Source: Corynebacterium rhinophilum | GTDB taxonomy: Bacteria; Actinomycetota; Actinomycetes; Mycobacteriales; Mycobacteriaceae | NCBI RefSeq assembly: GCF_030227225.1 | Contig: NZ_JASPHQ010000020.1 | Coordinates: 1-33,589 of the forward strand | DNA: 33,589 bases | Direction of reading: 5' to 3' | Shown: positions 9,692-17,815 of the stretch, in pieces | How positions within the stretch are numbered: the first letter of the stretch is position 1 | How the letters are laid out: every line of letters starts with the position of its first letter | The notes under the pieces: generated by a model | Seen by the model: the letters and a program-made list of their open reading frames with translations, nothing else | What the model was told of the DNA's origin: nothing | The model's database searches: none | Translations under genes and position numbers: made by a program

Positions 9692-11794
9692 TTAATGTTC
9701 AGCCGGCCGCACGCGGGCGACGGCAACGCTCTGGTCAGCGCGGCCCTCGTGCTCGATATCTACTCCAGCGATCTGCTTTGCCGTGGGGCAGACCACCGGG
9801 GTAATCAGATTGATGCCGCGTTCGCGCAGCTTCTCTGATTCCACCGCGATGATGGGGGTCCCGGCGCGGACAACATCGCCCTTGGCCGCGAGCTTGGTAA
9901 AGCCCTCTCCCTTCAGTTCCACGGTATCGATACCGATGTGAATGAGCAGGTCGAGGCCTTCTTCGGTCCGCATGCCGAAGGCGTGGCCGGTCTTAAAGAC
10001 CATGGTGATGGTGCCATCTACTGGGGCACAGACATCGAAGGCATCGATCACGGTAGGAATAACGGCAAAGCCTTCGCCCACCATGCCTTGGGCAAAGGAC
10101 TCATCGGGAACCTCAGAAAGCGGCACGACGGTTCCTTCGAACGGGGCGTGGAGCTGAATATCGGTGCCGATCTTCTCTACAGGGCGAGCGTCTTCACTAG
10201 GCTTCGCGGTGGCCGTAGCTACCGATGCGGAGCCGGTGCGCAGCTGGTGGTTGACCTCATCAAACATGAACTGCACGGAGGGTCCCACGATGACCTGCAC
10301 GTTCTTTTCGGAAGGGTGGATGACGCCGGAGATGCCGGCGCGCTTGATAGTGGGGTCATCGACAAGCGCGCGATCCTTCACGCCCACGCGCAGGCGGGTG
10401 GTGCAGTAATCCAGGGAATCGATATTGTCCTTGCCGCCGAGGCCTTCGATGATGCGGGCGGCGGACGCGGCGGTCTTATCATCGCCCGTGGCGGCTTCGT
10501 CATCTTCTGCGGCACCCTCGTCATCGCCGCGGCCTGGGGTCTTCAGGTTAAACCAGCCGATGAGGTAGTAGAAGAGGACGAAGTAGAGGGCGAAGAAAAC
10601 AGCGCCCATGATAAGCAGCATGTACCACTTATTGGCCAGCGGGTTTTGCGAGGACAACAGCATGTCCACGAAACCTGCGGAGAAGCCGAAGCCCGCGGTC
10701 CATTCCATCGTGGCGGCGATAAAGACGGAGAGGCCGGTCAGCAGCGCGTGCACCACGTAGAGCAGCGGGGCGACGAACATGAAGGAGAATTCCAGCGGCT
10801 CGGTCACGCCGGTGAAGAAGGAGGCCAGGGCGCCGGCTGCCATGAGGGAGCCGATGACCTTGCGGCGGCCCTTATCCGCGCGCAGGTACATGGCCAGGGC
10901 GGCGCCTGGCAGGCCGAACATCATGACTGGGAAGAATCCGGCCTGGTAGCGTCCAACGACGCCGTCCACGGTGCACTGTCCGTTCTCCCAGATGCCGGGG
11001 CACTCTGCGGCGGAGGTGGCCGCAGCGGCGGCATCGATGGTGGACTGGCCGGATTGGAAGTTACCGATGTCGTTGATGCCAATGACATCAAACCAGAAGA
11101 CGGAGTTCAGCGCGTGGTGCAGGCCCGTCGGGATGAGCAGGCGGTTGGCCACGCCGTAGATGCCCGCACCCGCGGCGCCAAGGCCCTGGATGGAAGTACC
11201 GAAGTTGAAGAGCGCGTGGTAGATGAAGGGCCATACAAAGTAGAGGATGGCGGAGACCACGATGGCAAAAAGCGCGGTGAGGATGGGAACGAGGCGGCGG
11301 CCGGAGAAGAAGGCCAGGAAGTCCGGCAGTTTGGTGCCGTGAAAACGGTTATAGACCATCGCGGCCATGATGCCGGCGAGGATGCCGAAAAGGACGTTGC
11401 CGTCACCGACGGCATTCCAGCCCTCGGCGGCCCATTCCACGGCGTCATCGCCAGTAAGCGCTTCGGGATCTTCGATGCCGCGGTAACCGGCGACGGCATC
11501 GGGGCCCAAGAGCTTCATGAAGGTGGCATAGGCGAGGAAACCGGACAAAGCGGAGGCACCGTTGGAGTCCTTGGCCAGGCCAAAGGCGATGGCGACGGCG
11601 AAGATCCAGCCCAGGTTATCCAGCACGGCACCGCCGGAGCTGATGAGCAGCTGCGCGACCACGTTATCTTGGCCGGCCACGCTGGCTATCCAGTAGCCAA
11701 CGCCGCCGAGGATCGCCGCGACAGGCAGCACTGCCACGGCGCCCATCAGCGCCTTTCCGAGCCGCTGCAGCGGCCCCATAATATTGACTTTCAC
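9692..11794 (-). CDS. nagE: N-acetylglucosamine-specific PTS permease, EIICBA (NagE)
   Basis: 700-aa single-chain PTS permease. EIIC (1-420) has about ten membrane helices with NRLLIPTGLHH (218-227) and GVTEPLEF (329-336). EIIB (about 445-520) has phospho-Cys464 in DYCTTRLRV. EIIA (about 545-690) has phospho-His619 in IHIGID and His604. It imports GlcNAc and phosphorylates it with PEP-derived phosphate from EI/HPr. The glucose/GlcNAc family alone leaves the substrate open; GlcNAc is preferred because NRLLIPTGLHH matches E. coli NagE and because nagAB lie immediately upstream. Start is GTG 11794 with AAAGGA at good spacing; an internal ATG at 11779 is the alternative. Confidence 0.9.
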   Translation of the reverse strand: MKVNIMGPLQRLGKALMGAVAVLPVAAILGGVGYWIASVAGQDNVVAQLLISSGGAVLDNLGWIFAVAIAFGLAKDSNGASALSGFLAYATFMKLLGPDAVAGYRGIEDPEALTGDDAVEWAAEGWNAVGDGNVLFGILAGIMAAMVYNRFHGTKLPDFLAFFSGRRLVPILTALFAIVVSAILYFVWPFIYHALFNFGTSIQGLGAAGAGIYGVANRLLIPTGLHHALNSVFWFDVIGINDIGNFQSGQSTIDAAAAATSAAECPGIWENGQCTVDGVVGRYQAGFFPVMMFGLPGAALAMYLRADKGRRKVIGSLMAAGALASFFTGVTEPLEFSFMFVAPLLYVVHALLTGLSVFIAATMEWTAGFGFSAGFVDMLLSSQNPLANKWYMLLIMGAVFFALYFVLFYYLIGWFNLKTPGRGDDEGAAEDDEAATGDDKTAASAARIIEGLGGKDNIDSLDYCTTRLRVGVKDRALVDDPTIKRAGISGVIHPSEKNVQVIVGPSVQFMFDEVNHQLRTGSASVATATAKPSEDARPVEKIGTDIQLHAPFEGTVVPLSEVPDESFAQGMVGEGFAVIPTVIDAFDVCAPVDGTITMVFKTGHAFGMRTEEGLDLLIHIGIDTVELKGEGFTKLAAKGDVVRAGTPIIAVESEKLRERGINLITPVVCPTAKQIAGVDIEHEGRADQSVAVARVRPAEH

Positions 11795-11835
11795 GGGAGG
11801 AATCCTTTCAAAGGTGTAAAGAAGTAAAGAGGGAT

Positions 11836-12600
11836 TTAGTGCGGACGGTGCTCATCCACGAAGCGGTAGTACTCGTGATCCTCCAGTTGGGAGGCCGCAT
11901 CTTCATCGAGAATCACCGTGGCCCGCGGGTGCAGCTGGAGGACTGAGGCCGGACAGTGCGCGGATAACGGACCCTCCACCATGTTGCGGACCGCGGTGGA
12001 CTTTTCGGTCCCGGTGGCCAGCAGCAATAAGTGGCGGGCCTCGCTGATGGTGCCAAGCCCCTGGGTCAGCGCGTAGCGCGGGACGCTGTCCGTGTTCTCG
12101 AAAAAGCGGGCGTTATCCTGCACGGTCCGTGGGTGCAGCGTTTCCAGGCGGGTACGCGATTGCAAGGAGCTGGAGGGCTCATTAAAGCCAATGTGCCCAT
12201 TGCCACCGATGCCTAGCAGCTGTATGTCGATGCCGCCGGCATGGCGAATGGCTTGGTCATAGGAGGCTGCGGCGCGATCCGGATCCGCGGCATCGCCCTC
12301 TGGGCTCTGTACCAACTCGTCAATGAAATCGACGTGGGAAGTAAATACGCGCCGGATGGTGGAGTAATACGACTGCTCATGGGAGCGAGCTAGCCCCACG
12401 TATTCATCCAGGAGGAAGGCGCGGCTGCGAACGAAACTCACCTCCCCGCGCTCGCAGCGGGCGGTGAGTTCTTGATACAGCGCTATCGGAGTAGAACCCG
12501 TGGCCAGGCCCAAGGTCGCCCCGGCATTGGCATAGCGGACGAAGATATCGGCGGCGGCAGTAGCCACCTCTGCTGGTGTGGAACGGATGAGGATATCCAT
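11836..12600 (-). CDS. nagB: Glucosamine-6-phosphate deaminase NagB
   Basis: 254 aa. Converts glucosamine-6-phosphate to fructose-6-phosphate and ammonia, the last step of GlcNAc catabolism. Visible motifs: LATGSTP (32-38, phosphate site), FLLDEY (62-67, catalytic Asp), GIGGNGHIGFNEP (130-142, catalytic His/Asp-Glu region) and GLGTISEAR. The start at 12600 (MDILIRST) was chosen because the longer in-frame start at 12687 would run well into nagA, whereas ATG 12600 has TTAGGA upstream and fits the family's N-terminus. It lies 10 bp after the nagA stop and 41 bp before nagE. Confidence 0.94.
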   Translation of the reverse strand: MDILIRSTPAEVATAAADIFVRYANAGATLGLATGSTPIALYQELTARCERGEVSFVRSRAFLLDEYVGLARSHEQSYYSTIRRVFTSHVDFIDELVQSPEGDAADPDRAAASYDQAIRHAGGIDIQLLGIGGNGHIGFNEPSSSLQSRTRLETLHPRTVQDNARFFENTDSVPRYALTQGLGTISEARHLLLLATGTEKSTAVRNMVEGPLSAHCPASVLQLHPRATVILDEDAASQLEDHEYYRFVDEHRPH

Positions 12601-12610
12601 GCAGTATTTC

Positions 12611-13786
12611 CTAACGTGAATCAGTATCTGCCGCGGCGGTGACGTCGATACCATCAGCGATAACGCGCACGGGCTCGAACTGCGCATTCAGGCCCACGAG
12701 GTTGGCGCGCTTGCCGGGAGCCAAACGGCCCACGTCCTTATCCCCCAGCACGTCCGCGGCCGTGGTAGAGGTAAAGCGAACCGCTTCCCCTACGCCATGA
12801 CGCGCGGCAAAGCGCGCGAACTGCTGCGCCAAGGTGGAGGTTCCACCGGCGATGGCGCCGCTTGCCACCCGCGCCACGCCGCCGGTCACGGTGACGGGCA
12901 GGGAGCCCAGATCATAGGAGCCATCGGCCATGCCGGCAGCAGCCATCGCATCGGTAACAGCAAAGGCGCGGCGGTTATAGGCCATGTCGACGGTGCCATC
13001 GGCAAGATGCACGCCATCGGCAATGAGCTCTACTCCCACATCGCCGGCCTTCGAGCCGGTGAGCAGGGCGGCCACCGTGCCAGGGTTGCGGTGGTGGATG
13101 GGCGGCATGGCATTAAAGAGGTGGGTGCCGGTGACGGTAACGCCCATGTCTTTTGCCTGCCCCATGACCCGCAGCGTGGTCTCGTAATCGGCTTCGGTAT
13201 GGCCCAAGCTGGCGATGATATCGTGCTCGGCGCAGACCGCGAGGAGCTCCGCCGCGGCTTGTGTTTCTGGGGCGAAGGTAATAGAGCGCAGGTGGCCGCG
13301 GGCGGCATCGATGACCGCGCGGAAAAAGTCTGGATCCCCCGGCACGATGCGCGATGGATCCTGCGCGCCGCATTTGGCAGCGGCGATAAACGGGCCTTCC
13401 ATGTGGATGCCGGCGATATCCCCTTCTTCTGCCAACGTGGCGAGCAGCTCCGCTCGCGCGCACAGCTCCGCCTGCGTTCCAGAGACCATGCTGGCTATCA
13501 GCGTGGTGGTGCCATGGGCGCGATGGAAGCGCGCAGCGGCGCGGCACTGGTCATAATCACCATTAGGAAAGCTTCCGCCATTGCCGCCGTGATTGTGCAG
13601 GTCCACAAAACCTGGGATCCACAGCAAAACGTCTGGGTCACCGGATTGCCAGGCCGCCTGCGCTGCGGGGACATCGCCAAGCGAGATGTCTTCAATGCGC
13701 CCGCCAAAGTTCAGCGCACCAGCACCCAGCTCGACATTCTCGTCGATGTACAGGCCTTCTACGCGGCCCTTCGTCTGTGTCTGCAT
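12611..13786 (-). CDS. nagA: N-acetylglucosamine-6-phosphate deacetylase NagA
   Basis: 391-aa amidohydrolase that deacetylates GlcNAc-6-P to GlcN-6-P. The metal and catalytic residues are present: HNH (64-66), HMEGPF with Glu130, SLGHTEADY (His196), GTHLFNAM (His222), ADGVH (His260) and TDAM with catalytic Asp279. First gene of nagA-nagB-nagE, so the operon covers import through to fructose-6-P. The ribosome site is weak (GATAAGTGA). The promoter lies about 75 bp upstream. Confidence 0.94.
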   Translation of the reverse strand: MQTQTKGRVEGLYIDENVELGAGALNFGGRIEDISLGDVPAAQAAWQSGDPDVLLWIPGFVDLHNHGGNGGSFPNGDYDQCRAAARFHRAHGTTTLIASMVSGTQAELCARAELLATLAEEGDIAGIHMEGPFIAAAKCGAQDPSRIVPGDPDFFRAVIDAARGHLRSITFAPETQAAAELLAVCAEHDIIASLGHTEADYETTLRVMGQAKDMGVTVTGTHLFNAMPPIHHRNPGTVAALLTGSKAGDVGVELIADGVHLADGTVDMAYNRRAFAVTDAMAAAGMADGSYDLGSLPVTVTGGVARVASGAIAGGTSTLAQQFARFAARHGVGEAVRFTSTTAADVLGDKDVGRLAPGKRANLVGLNAQFEPVRVIADGIDVTAAADTDSR

Positions 13787-13863
13787 ATTTCATTCACTTA
13801 TCTTTTGTCCGGGCAGGCACCGTGCCATAAACGCGCCGATATCCCAGCGCAGAACTATGTTAT

Positions 13864-13902
13864 AACCTATCGGTACCATAAGCCGGTGTCAATGACGTCA
13901 CG
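13864..13902 (-). promoter_or_regulatory. Putative nagABE promoter with overlapping GlxR-like palindrome
   Basis: On the minus strand, -35 TTGACA (13887-13892) and -10 TAGGTT (13864-13869) are 17 bp apart. Overlapping the -35 on the plus strand is TGTCAATGACGTCACG (13887-13902), which resembles the corynebacterial GlxR/CRP consensus TGTGA-N6-TCACA with one change per half-site. A site on the -35 would suggest repression. The rest of the 311-bp gap up to 14097 shows no further gene. Confidence 0.45.
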
Positions 13903-14097
13903 TTCGCTTTTTATGTGAGATTGTCGAAGGCTATCGACTGTGATGCTCAACTTCGTTTAGGTATAGATCCGCACCAGCCACTGGGCTACATTGATCTTTA
14001 GGAAGTATCGCTTGCCCATGCCACCTCTACCCTCGGTTTCTCTCGAGCAAGCGCGCTGCCAACGCCAACCACCGCATCACGTCAGGAGAACGTAAAT

Positions 14098-14406
14098 ATG
14101 GATTTAAAACCAGAAACTATTGTTTCTAATATTTTAAACGACATTGCGGAAGTAAATGATTGGGCCAGCATTGCTGCTGCCACCGGTGCTAATGACATAA
14201 ATGCTTCCTACGCCACCCCTAACGAGGTCTTCACCATCCTCACTGCTGTTAAAAATAGTCCCGATTTAGCCCTCGGAACTGTCACAAATGAGTTCAAGGA
14301 TTTCCCTGATAGCTGGTCGCCGCGTGATATAACAGACCGGATCTTTGCCTCGCCAGATCCCATCTTCTCCATGATGGATATCTTTATGCGCCCGACCAAT
14401 GAATGA
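14098..14406 (+). CDS. Hypothetical protein, 102 aa
   Basis: I do not recognise the family. It has a good AGGAG ribosome site 8 nt before ATG 14098, no membrane segment, no signal peptide and no cysteine. The predicted protein is acidic with mixed helical segments and ends in Met/Phe/Pro-rich sequence. Third codon positions are less GC-rich than in neighbouring genes, suggesting recent acquisition or weak constraint. It stands alone between the divergent nagA and a long gap; nothing links it to either neighbour. I judge it real mainly from the ribosome site and clean protein composition. Confidence 0.6.
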   Translation: MDLKPETIVSNILNDIAEVNDWASIAAATGANDINASYATPNEVFTILTAVKNSPDLALGTVTNEFKDFPDSWSPRDITDRIFASPDPIFSMMDIFMRPTNE

Positions 14407-14754
14407 CCTACGGAAGAATAGAGATGAAACTGACCACTTATCTCCTTTAAGTCACGTACTCCTTAGCACTGTGGTTGTTACTTCATGACTAGCCGTACGT
14501 GTGCATTTTGAGACATATCCACGCTCATTGCCTTGATAATCAGCCTGCTTAACTGGGCCCTCCGGTCTTGTCATTAAGCAGCTACCCTGCAAAAGCCCAG
14601 GGATAAATTGGGTGCAATCTACTGTCTAAATGACCATCAAGAGTGCTCTTCCGCGATATTGCGGATGCAATTATTATTGAATTTATAACCGTTTCACCTC
14701 CTTTCCGAGTACTTGCCTCGGACATAGCGGGATCCTCACTTCAAGGAGCACACC
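14407..14754. other. Intergenic stretch, no gene seen
   Basis: 348 bp with no convincing reading frame. The only structures noticed are a short inverted repeat TCCGC/GCGGA (14650-14665) and a TATAAC-like hexamer around 14685, a possible -10 for the membrane protein at 14755. No clear -35 or terminator. Confidence 0.4.
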
Positions 14755-15357
14755 ATGACCAGTCGTTCGCCCGCACCGCCGCGGCACCGGTCCCAGTACG
14801 TTCTCTTGGCCGGCTTAGCCGTCTCGGTGGCCTATGCCGTCGTCCATATCGCGTTTTCTGATCCCGCTCTAATCGAAGGCACCGCTCCCGCGCGCCTGTC
14901 CATGCGCAATTACCTTGGCCCGGTACTGGGTTCTGGCATGGTGTGGGCGCTATTTGCCTACCTCATGGGCAAGGCGTGCGCCCACCGGTGGACCACGGCC
15001 TTTTTCGCAGGAGCCGGCATACTCCTGCTCATGTTGGCGGTGCACTACGGGTTGCTTTCCGCCTTTGGTATCTACGACTGGCAGACGGCGTTTTTAGCTA
15101 ATGGCGCGTGGTTCCTCTTTGCCCTTATCGCCGGGCCACTTTTCGGCGTGGCGGGGGCCTTTTCCCACAGGTTCGGCTGGCTAGATTACGTTGCCGTGCT
15201 CGGTTTCGTACTGGAGCCACTGGTTACTGGGCTTATCCCAGGCAATAGTATTGAGCCGCAGACCACGACCACCCCTGGATATCTTGCCGCGGTGACGCTG
15301 TGGATGATCGGTGCGGTTTTCCTCTACTGCGAACGCCGGGCTCCCATTAAGGGGTAA
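14755..15357 (+). CDS. Six-helix integral membrane protein of unknown function
   Basis: 200 aa. After a basic, Pro-rich N-terminus there are about six hydrophobic segments (15-33, 53-70, 79-99, 110-131, 142-160, 176-193) and a short basic tail. No catalytic motif is apparent, and I cannot assign a family or substrate. The AAGGAG ribosome site before ATG 14755 is strong. Its 3' end overlaps the convergent flavoprotein gene by 11 bp (15347-15357), with no room for a terminator between them. Confidence 0.75.
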   Translation: MTSRSPAPPRHRSQYVLLAGLAVSVAYAVVHIAFSDPALIEGTAPARLSMRNYLGPVLGSGMVWALFAYLMGKACAHRWTTAFFAGAGILLLMLAVHYGLLSAFGIYDWQTAFLANGAWFLFALIAGPLFGVAGAFSHRFGWLDYVAVLGFVLEPLVTGLIPGNSIEPQTTTTPGYLAAVTLWMIGAVFLYCERRAPIKG

Positions 15358-16762
15358 CCACATCCCCAGCGGCCCACCATCCGGGCATGCCATGGACGCC
15401 GGCCCCGGGCGCGGTGGATCCTGATGCCATGAATATTCCCGGCGCGAGCCGGTGTGGGTGCGCGGAAAGGCGCGGGCGCAGCACGGTCTGCAGGCCGGTC
15501 ATGGCGCCACCGGCGATATCGCCACCCACGAGGTTGGGGTTCCAGCGCTCCAGGTCAGCCGGGCTCGTCGCGCGGGTTGCCAGGATGGTATCGCGAAAAC
15601 CGGGTGCGAAACGCTCGATCTGCCGCGCGATGAGTCCGGCCACCTCCCCCGGATAACGCTCCTCATAGCCGTGCGGCACGTGCGCGTAGGTCCACAGCAC
15701 CAGCCCGCGCGACGGGTCGGCCACGTACTGTTGACACACCATGACCAGGGGACGCTCGGGCATGCGGCGCTTGCCGATGTCCCTTTCCGCCCCACCAATC
15801 TCCTCCACGCTGCCGCCCACGTGGACGGTGCCGGCTTGGCCCACGCGAGGATCGGCCCACGGCACGGGCTGGCTTAAGTGAAAGTCCACCTTGTAGACCG
15901 CGCTGCCATAGCGCCAGCGCCCCAGGGATCGCCGGGTCCGTGCAGGAAGGTCGAGCCCGCCCAGCCCAAGAACCTGACGCGGGGTGAGGTTGAGGATAAG
16001 GGCATCGGCGCGGGGCAAGCTGCGCACATCGGTGATGTCGACGCCGGTGTGGATGCGGGCGTTGTGGGAATGGAGGAGGGAAACGAGGGCATCGGCAAGC
16101 GCCTGCGTACCGCCTTCCACCACTGGCCAGCCGCGGGTCATGCCGAGCGCGCCAAAGAGCAGGCCGAATGCGGAGGTAAAAGCCCTGGTAGGCGAGGTAA
16201 TGGCGTGTACCGCGCTACCGGCGAATAAGGCGCGGGCCTGCGGGGAAGAAAACGCCGCCCGCGCGAGCGCGCTCGCTGGGAGCACGCCCGGCGCGCCGAA
16301 TTGCGCCAGGCGCACCGGATGCTCGGGCCAGCGCACCAGCGGGGTGAGCGCGTTATTCACATGCTCGTCGATATTGCGCACCACGTGGCCGTGCAGGCGG
16401 GTCCACGCCCGGGCATCGGTGCCGAGCCCCGCGGCGGTCTCCTCTAGTGAATTATGGAGAATGCCCGCCGGCGCACTCTCCAGTGGATGGGCCATGGGAT
16501 AGCGCGCATGGCGCCAGCGCAGGCCGTGCGATTCCAGATCGAGCGCGCGGAAGGCCGGGCTCGCGATACCGAAGGGGTGGCCGGCCGCGCCGAGATCAAC
16601 GATGGTGCCCGGAAAGATCTCCATCGACGATGCCGCTGCCCCACCCGGGTGGCTGGCGCGCTCATACACATCCACGCGCCAACCGGCTGTAGCGAGGCGG
16701 GCCGCAGCGGTCAGCCCATTGGGCCCTGCGCCGACGATCACAGCATGCGGTTGTTTATCCAC
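15347..16762 (-). CDS. FAD/NAD(P)-dependent oxidoreductase, phytoene-dehydrogenase-like
   Basis: 471 aa. The N-terminal Rossmann motif VIVGAGPNG (8-16) followed by an acidic residue at the end of strand 2 (VDVYE) binds FAD. The C-terminal ASGSTAPGAGVHGMPGWWAA segment is the second FAD-contact motif of the phytoene desaturase/amine oxidase superfamily. Substrate unknown; no crt genes are adjacent, so carotenoid work is not implied. I chose GTG 16762, preceded by AAGGAGG though only 3 nt away. A longer version from ATG 16822 would add 20 Cys/Arg-rich residues translated from the DnaA-box region and is unlikely. Confidence 0.8.
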   Translation of the reverse strand: MDKQPHAVIVGAGPNGLTAAARLATAGWRVDVYERASHPGGAAASSMEIFPGTIVDLGAAGHPFGIASPAFRALDLESHGLRWRHARYPMAHPLESAPAGILHNSLEETAAGLGTDARAWTRLHGHVVRNIDEHVNNALTPLVRWPEHPVRLAQFGAPGVLPASALARAAFSSPQARALFAGSAVHAITSPTRAFTSAFGLLFGALGMTRGWPVVEGGTQALADALVSLLHSHNARIHTGVDITDVRSLPRADALILNLTPRQVLGLGGLDLPARTRRSLGRWRYGSAVYKVDFHLSQPVPWADPRVGQAGTVHVGGSVEEIGGAERDIGKRRMPERPLVMVCQQYVADPSRGLVLWTYAHVPHGYEERYPGEVAGLIARQIERFAPGFRDTILATRATSPADLERWNPNLVGGDIAGGAMTGLQTVLRPRLSAHPHRLAPGIFMASGSTAPGAGVHGMPGWWAAGDVVTP

Positions 16763-17077
16763 AGTCCTCCTTGTGCAGGTCAGTGGCCCCAATCTACCTA
16801 TTCGCCCACACGATGGGTACAAAGTTATCCACAGGCTGTGGAAGAAACCTGTGGAATATTTATTTCACAGACTTATCCCCACCCTGTGGATAAGTGTTTT
16901 CACGGGCTTCCACAGGTGATTTTTCGGCCGCCGATACCGCTATAACCTGTGTGATCAGGGAAAACTCCGGAAAAGCGTTCGGTAAATTACAAGAATGTGG
17001 TTATCCACAATGTGGATAACTATTGTGGATTTCTTTCGCACACCCATTCCGGTGATCAAATTCCACAGTTATCCCCA
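16755..17077. repeat. Cluster of DnaA boxes (TTATCCACA)
   Basis: Five perfect 9-mers: 16755-16763 (+), 16825-16833 (+), 16885-16893 (-), 17001-17009 (+) and 17011-17019 (-). Two one-mismatch copies TTATCCCCA lie at 16873-16881 and 17069-17077. Several 7/9 copies occur at 16837, 16850 and 17024 (-). They fill the roughly 300-bp gap between the flavoprotein and rhomboid genes. A modest AT-rich patch lies at 16851-16872. dnaA and dnaN are not in the window. The density is what one expects of an origin or a DnaA-titration locus. Confidence 0.85.
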
Positions 17078-17716
17078 AACCCCAGCTCGCAGGGCCAATA
17101 ACACAATGATGACCGCACCGGTAAGAGCGACACCCGCCCAGCGCACGGATTTATTTCGATGAAAGAGGAACAAGCTCAAGATGATGCCGGTGCACAAGCC
17201 ACCAAGATGCCCCCACAGGGAGACCCCCTCTGCGACGAAGGTATAGCCCACATTGACCAATAAGAGGACGATGGGCGCGCGCAGATCCATCCCGCGTTGC
17301 CGGAAGGCGCCCACCAGCATGCCCATCAGCGCAAAGATCGCCCCGGAGGCCCCTACCGTGGGAGTGCCAAAATCGAACCACAGCACCATGGCGGAAGCGC
17401 CCAGACAAGAAACCAGGTACGCGGCGATGTATAGCCCAGTATCGAGGGCGCGCTCTACTTCCCTACCTATAAGCAGGAGCACCACCATGTTGACCGCGAG
17501 GTGCCCGCCGTCCAAGTGCATGAATTCCGAGGACAGCGCCGTAAGCGGCGCATCGGCGTACTGCGGGCCCCACAGGGCCCAGTCTTGACTCAGCGTCGAG
17601 CGAAAGAAGGTCTCGCCCAACGTACGAGCTTGTACAGCGGTAATTGACCACGCGATGATGCAGATCGCGGCAATGGTTGAGGTAACGGGGGCGGTGCGCA
17701 AATAATTTTTCACCAT
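17069..17716 (-). CDS. Rhomboid-family intramembrane serine protease
   Basis: 215 aa, six to seven membrane helices. The rhomboid catalytic set is visible: HLAVN (72-76, oxyanion side), GASG with nucleophile Ser124 (122-125), and WGHLGG with catalytic His170. Rhomboids cleave single-pass membrane proteins within the bilayer; the substrate here is unknown. Neighbouring ppiA upstream reproduces the arrangement found near pknB in corynebacteria. The ribosome site is weak (AAAGGG, 14 nt from ATG). The stop codon sits on a degenerate DnaA box. Confidence 0.9.
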   Translation of the reverse strand: MVKNYLRTAPVTSTIAAICIIAWSITAVQARTLGETFFRSTLSQDWALWGPQYADAPLTALSSEFMHLDGGHLAVNMVVLLLIGREVERALDTGLYIAAYLVSCLGASAMVLWFDFGTPTVGASGAIFALMGMLVGAFRQRGMDLRAPIVLLLVNVGYTFVAEGVSLWGHLGGLCTGIILSLFLFHRNKSVRWAGVALTGAVIIVLLALRAGVWG

Positions 17717-17764
17717 GGTGTGAAAGCTGACCCTTTGTTGGCAATCGGATAAAAACTAAACGAA

Positions 17765-17796
17765 CCCGGCACCACAGGAAGGAGTGTGGTGCCGGG
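17765..17796 (-). terminator. Terminator of ppiA
   Basis: Perfect 12-bp stem CCCGGCACCACA (17765-17776) / TGTGGTGCCGGG (17785-17796), 19 bp past the ppiA stop. On the minus strand a T-rich stretch (complement of 17749-17760) follows. Confidence 0.85.
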
Positions 17797-17815
17797 CGCG
17801 GAGCGAGGAAAACGC

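Noticed and set aside
9938..11827. 629-codon open frame antisense to nagE
   Set aside because: His/Asp/Gly-rich composition typical of the reverse complement of a GC-rich membrane gene; nagE on the other strand has all domains and motifs.
12601..12687. Longer start for nagB
   Set aside because: Would overlap nagA by 77 bp and adds an N-terminus unlike the family; ATG 12600 has a suitable site upstream.
12797..13918. 373-codon open frame antisense to nagA
   Set aside because: Shadow of nagA; no ribosome site and no recognisable domain.
16763..16822. Longer start for the flavoprotein gene at ATG 16822
   Set aside because: Adds residues translated from the DnaA-box region with no homology-like character; the FAD motif begins properly from GTG 16762.
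16755..17077. Calling the DnaA-box cluster the chromosomal oriC
   Set aside because: No dnaA/dnaN nearby, only a weak AT-rich segment, and paired inverted boxes; skew or replication data would be needed.
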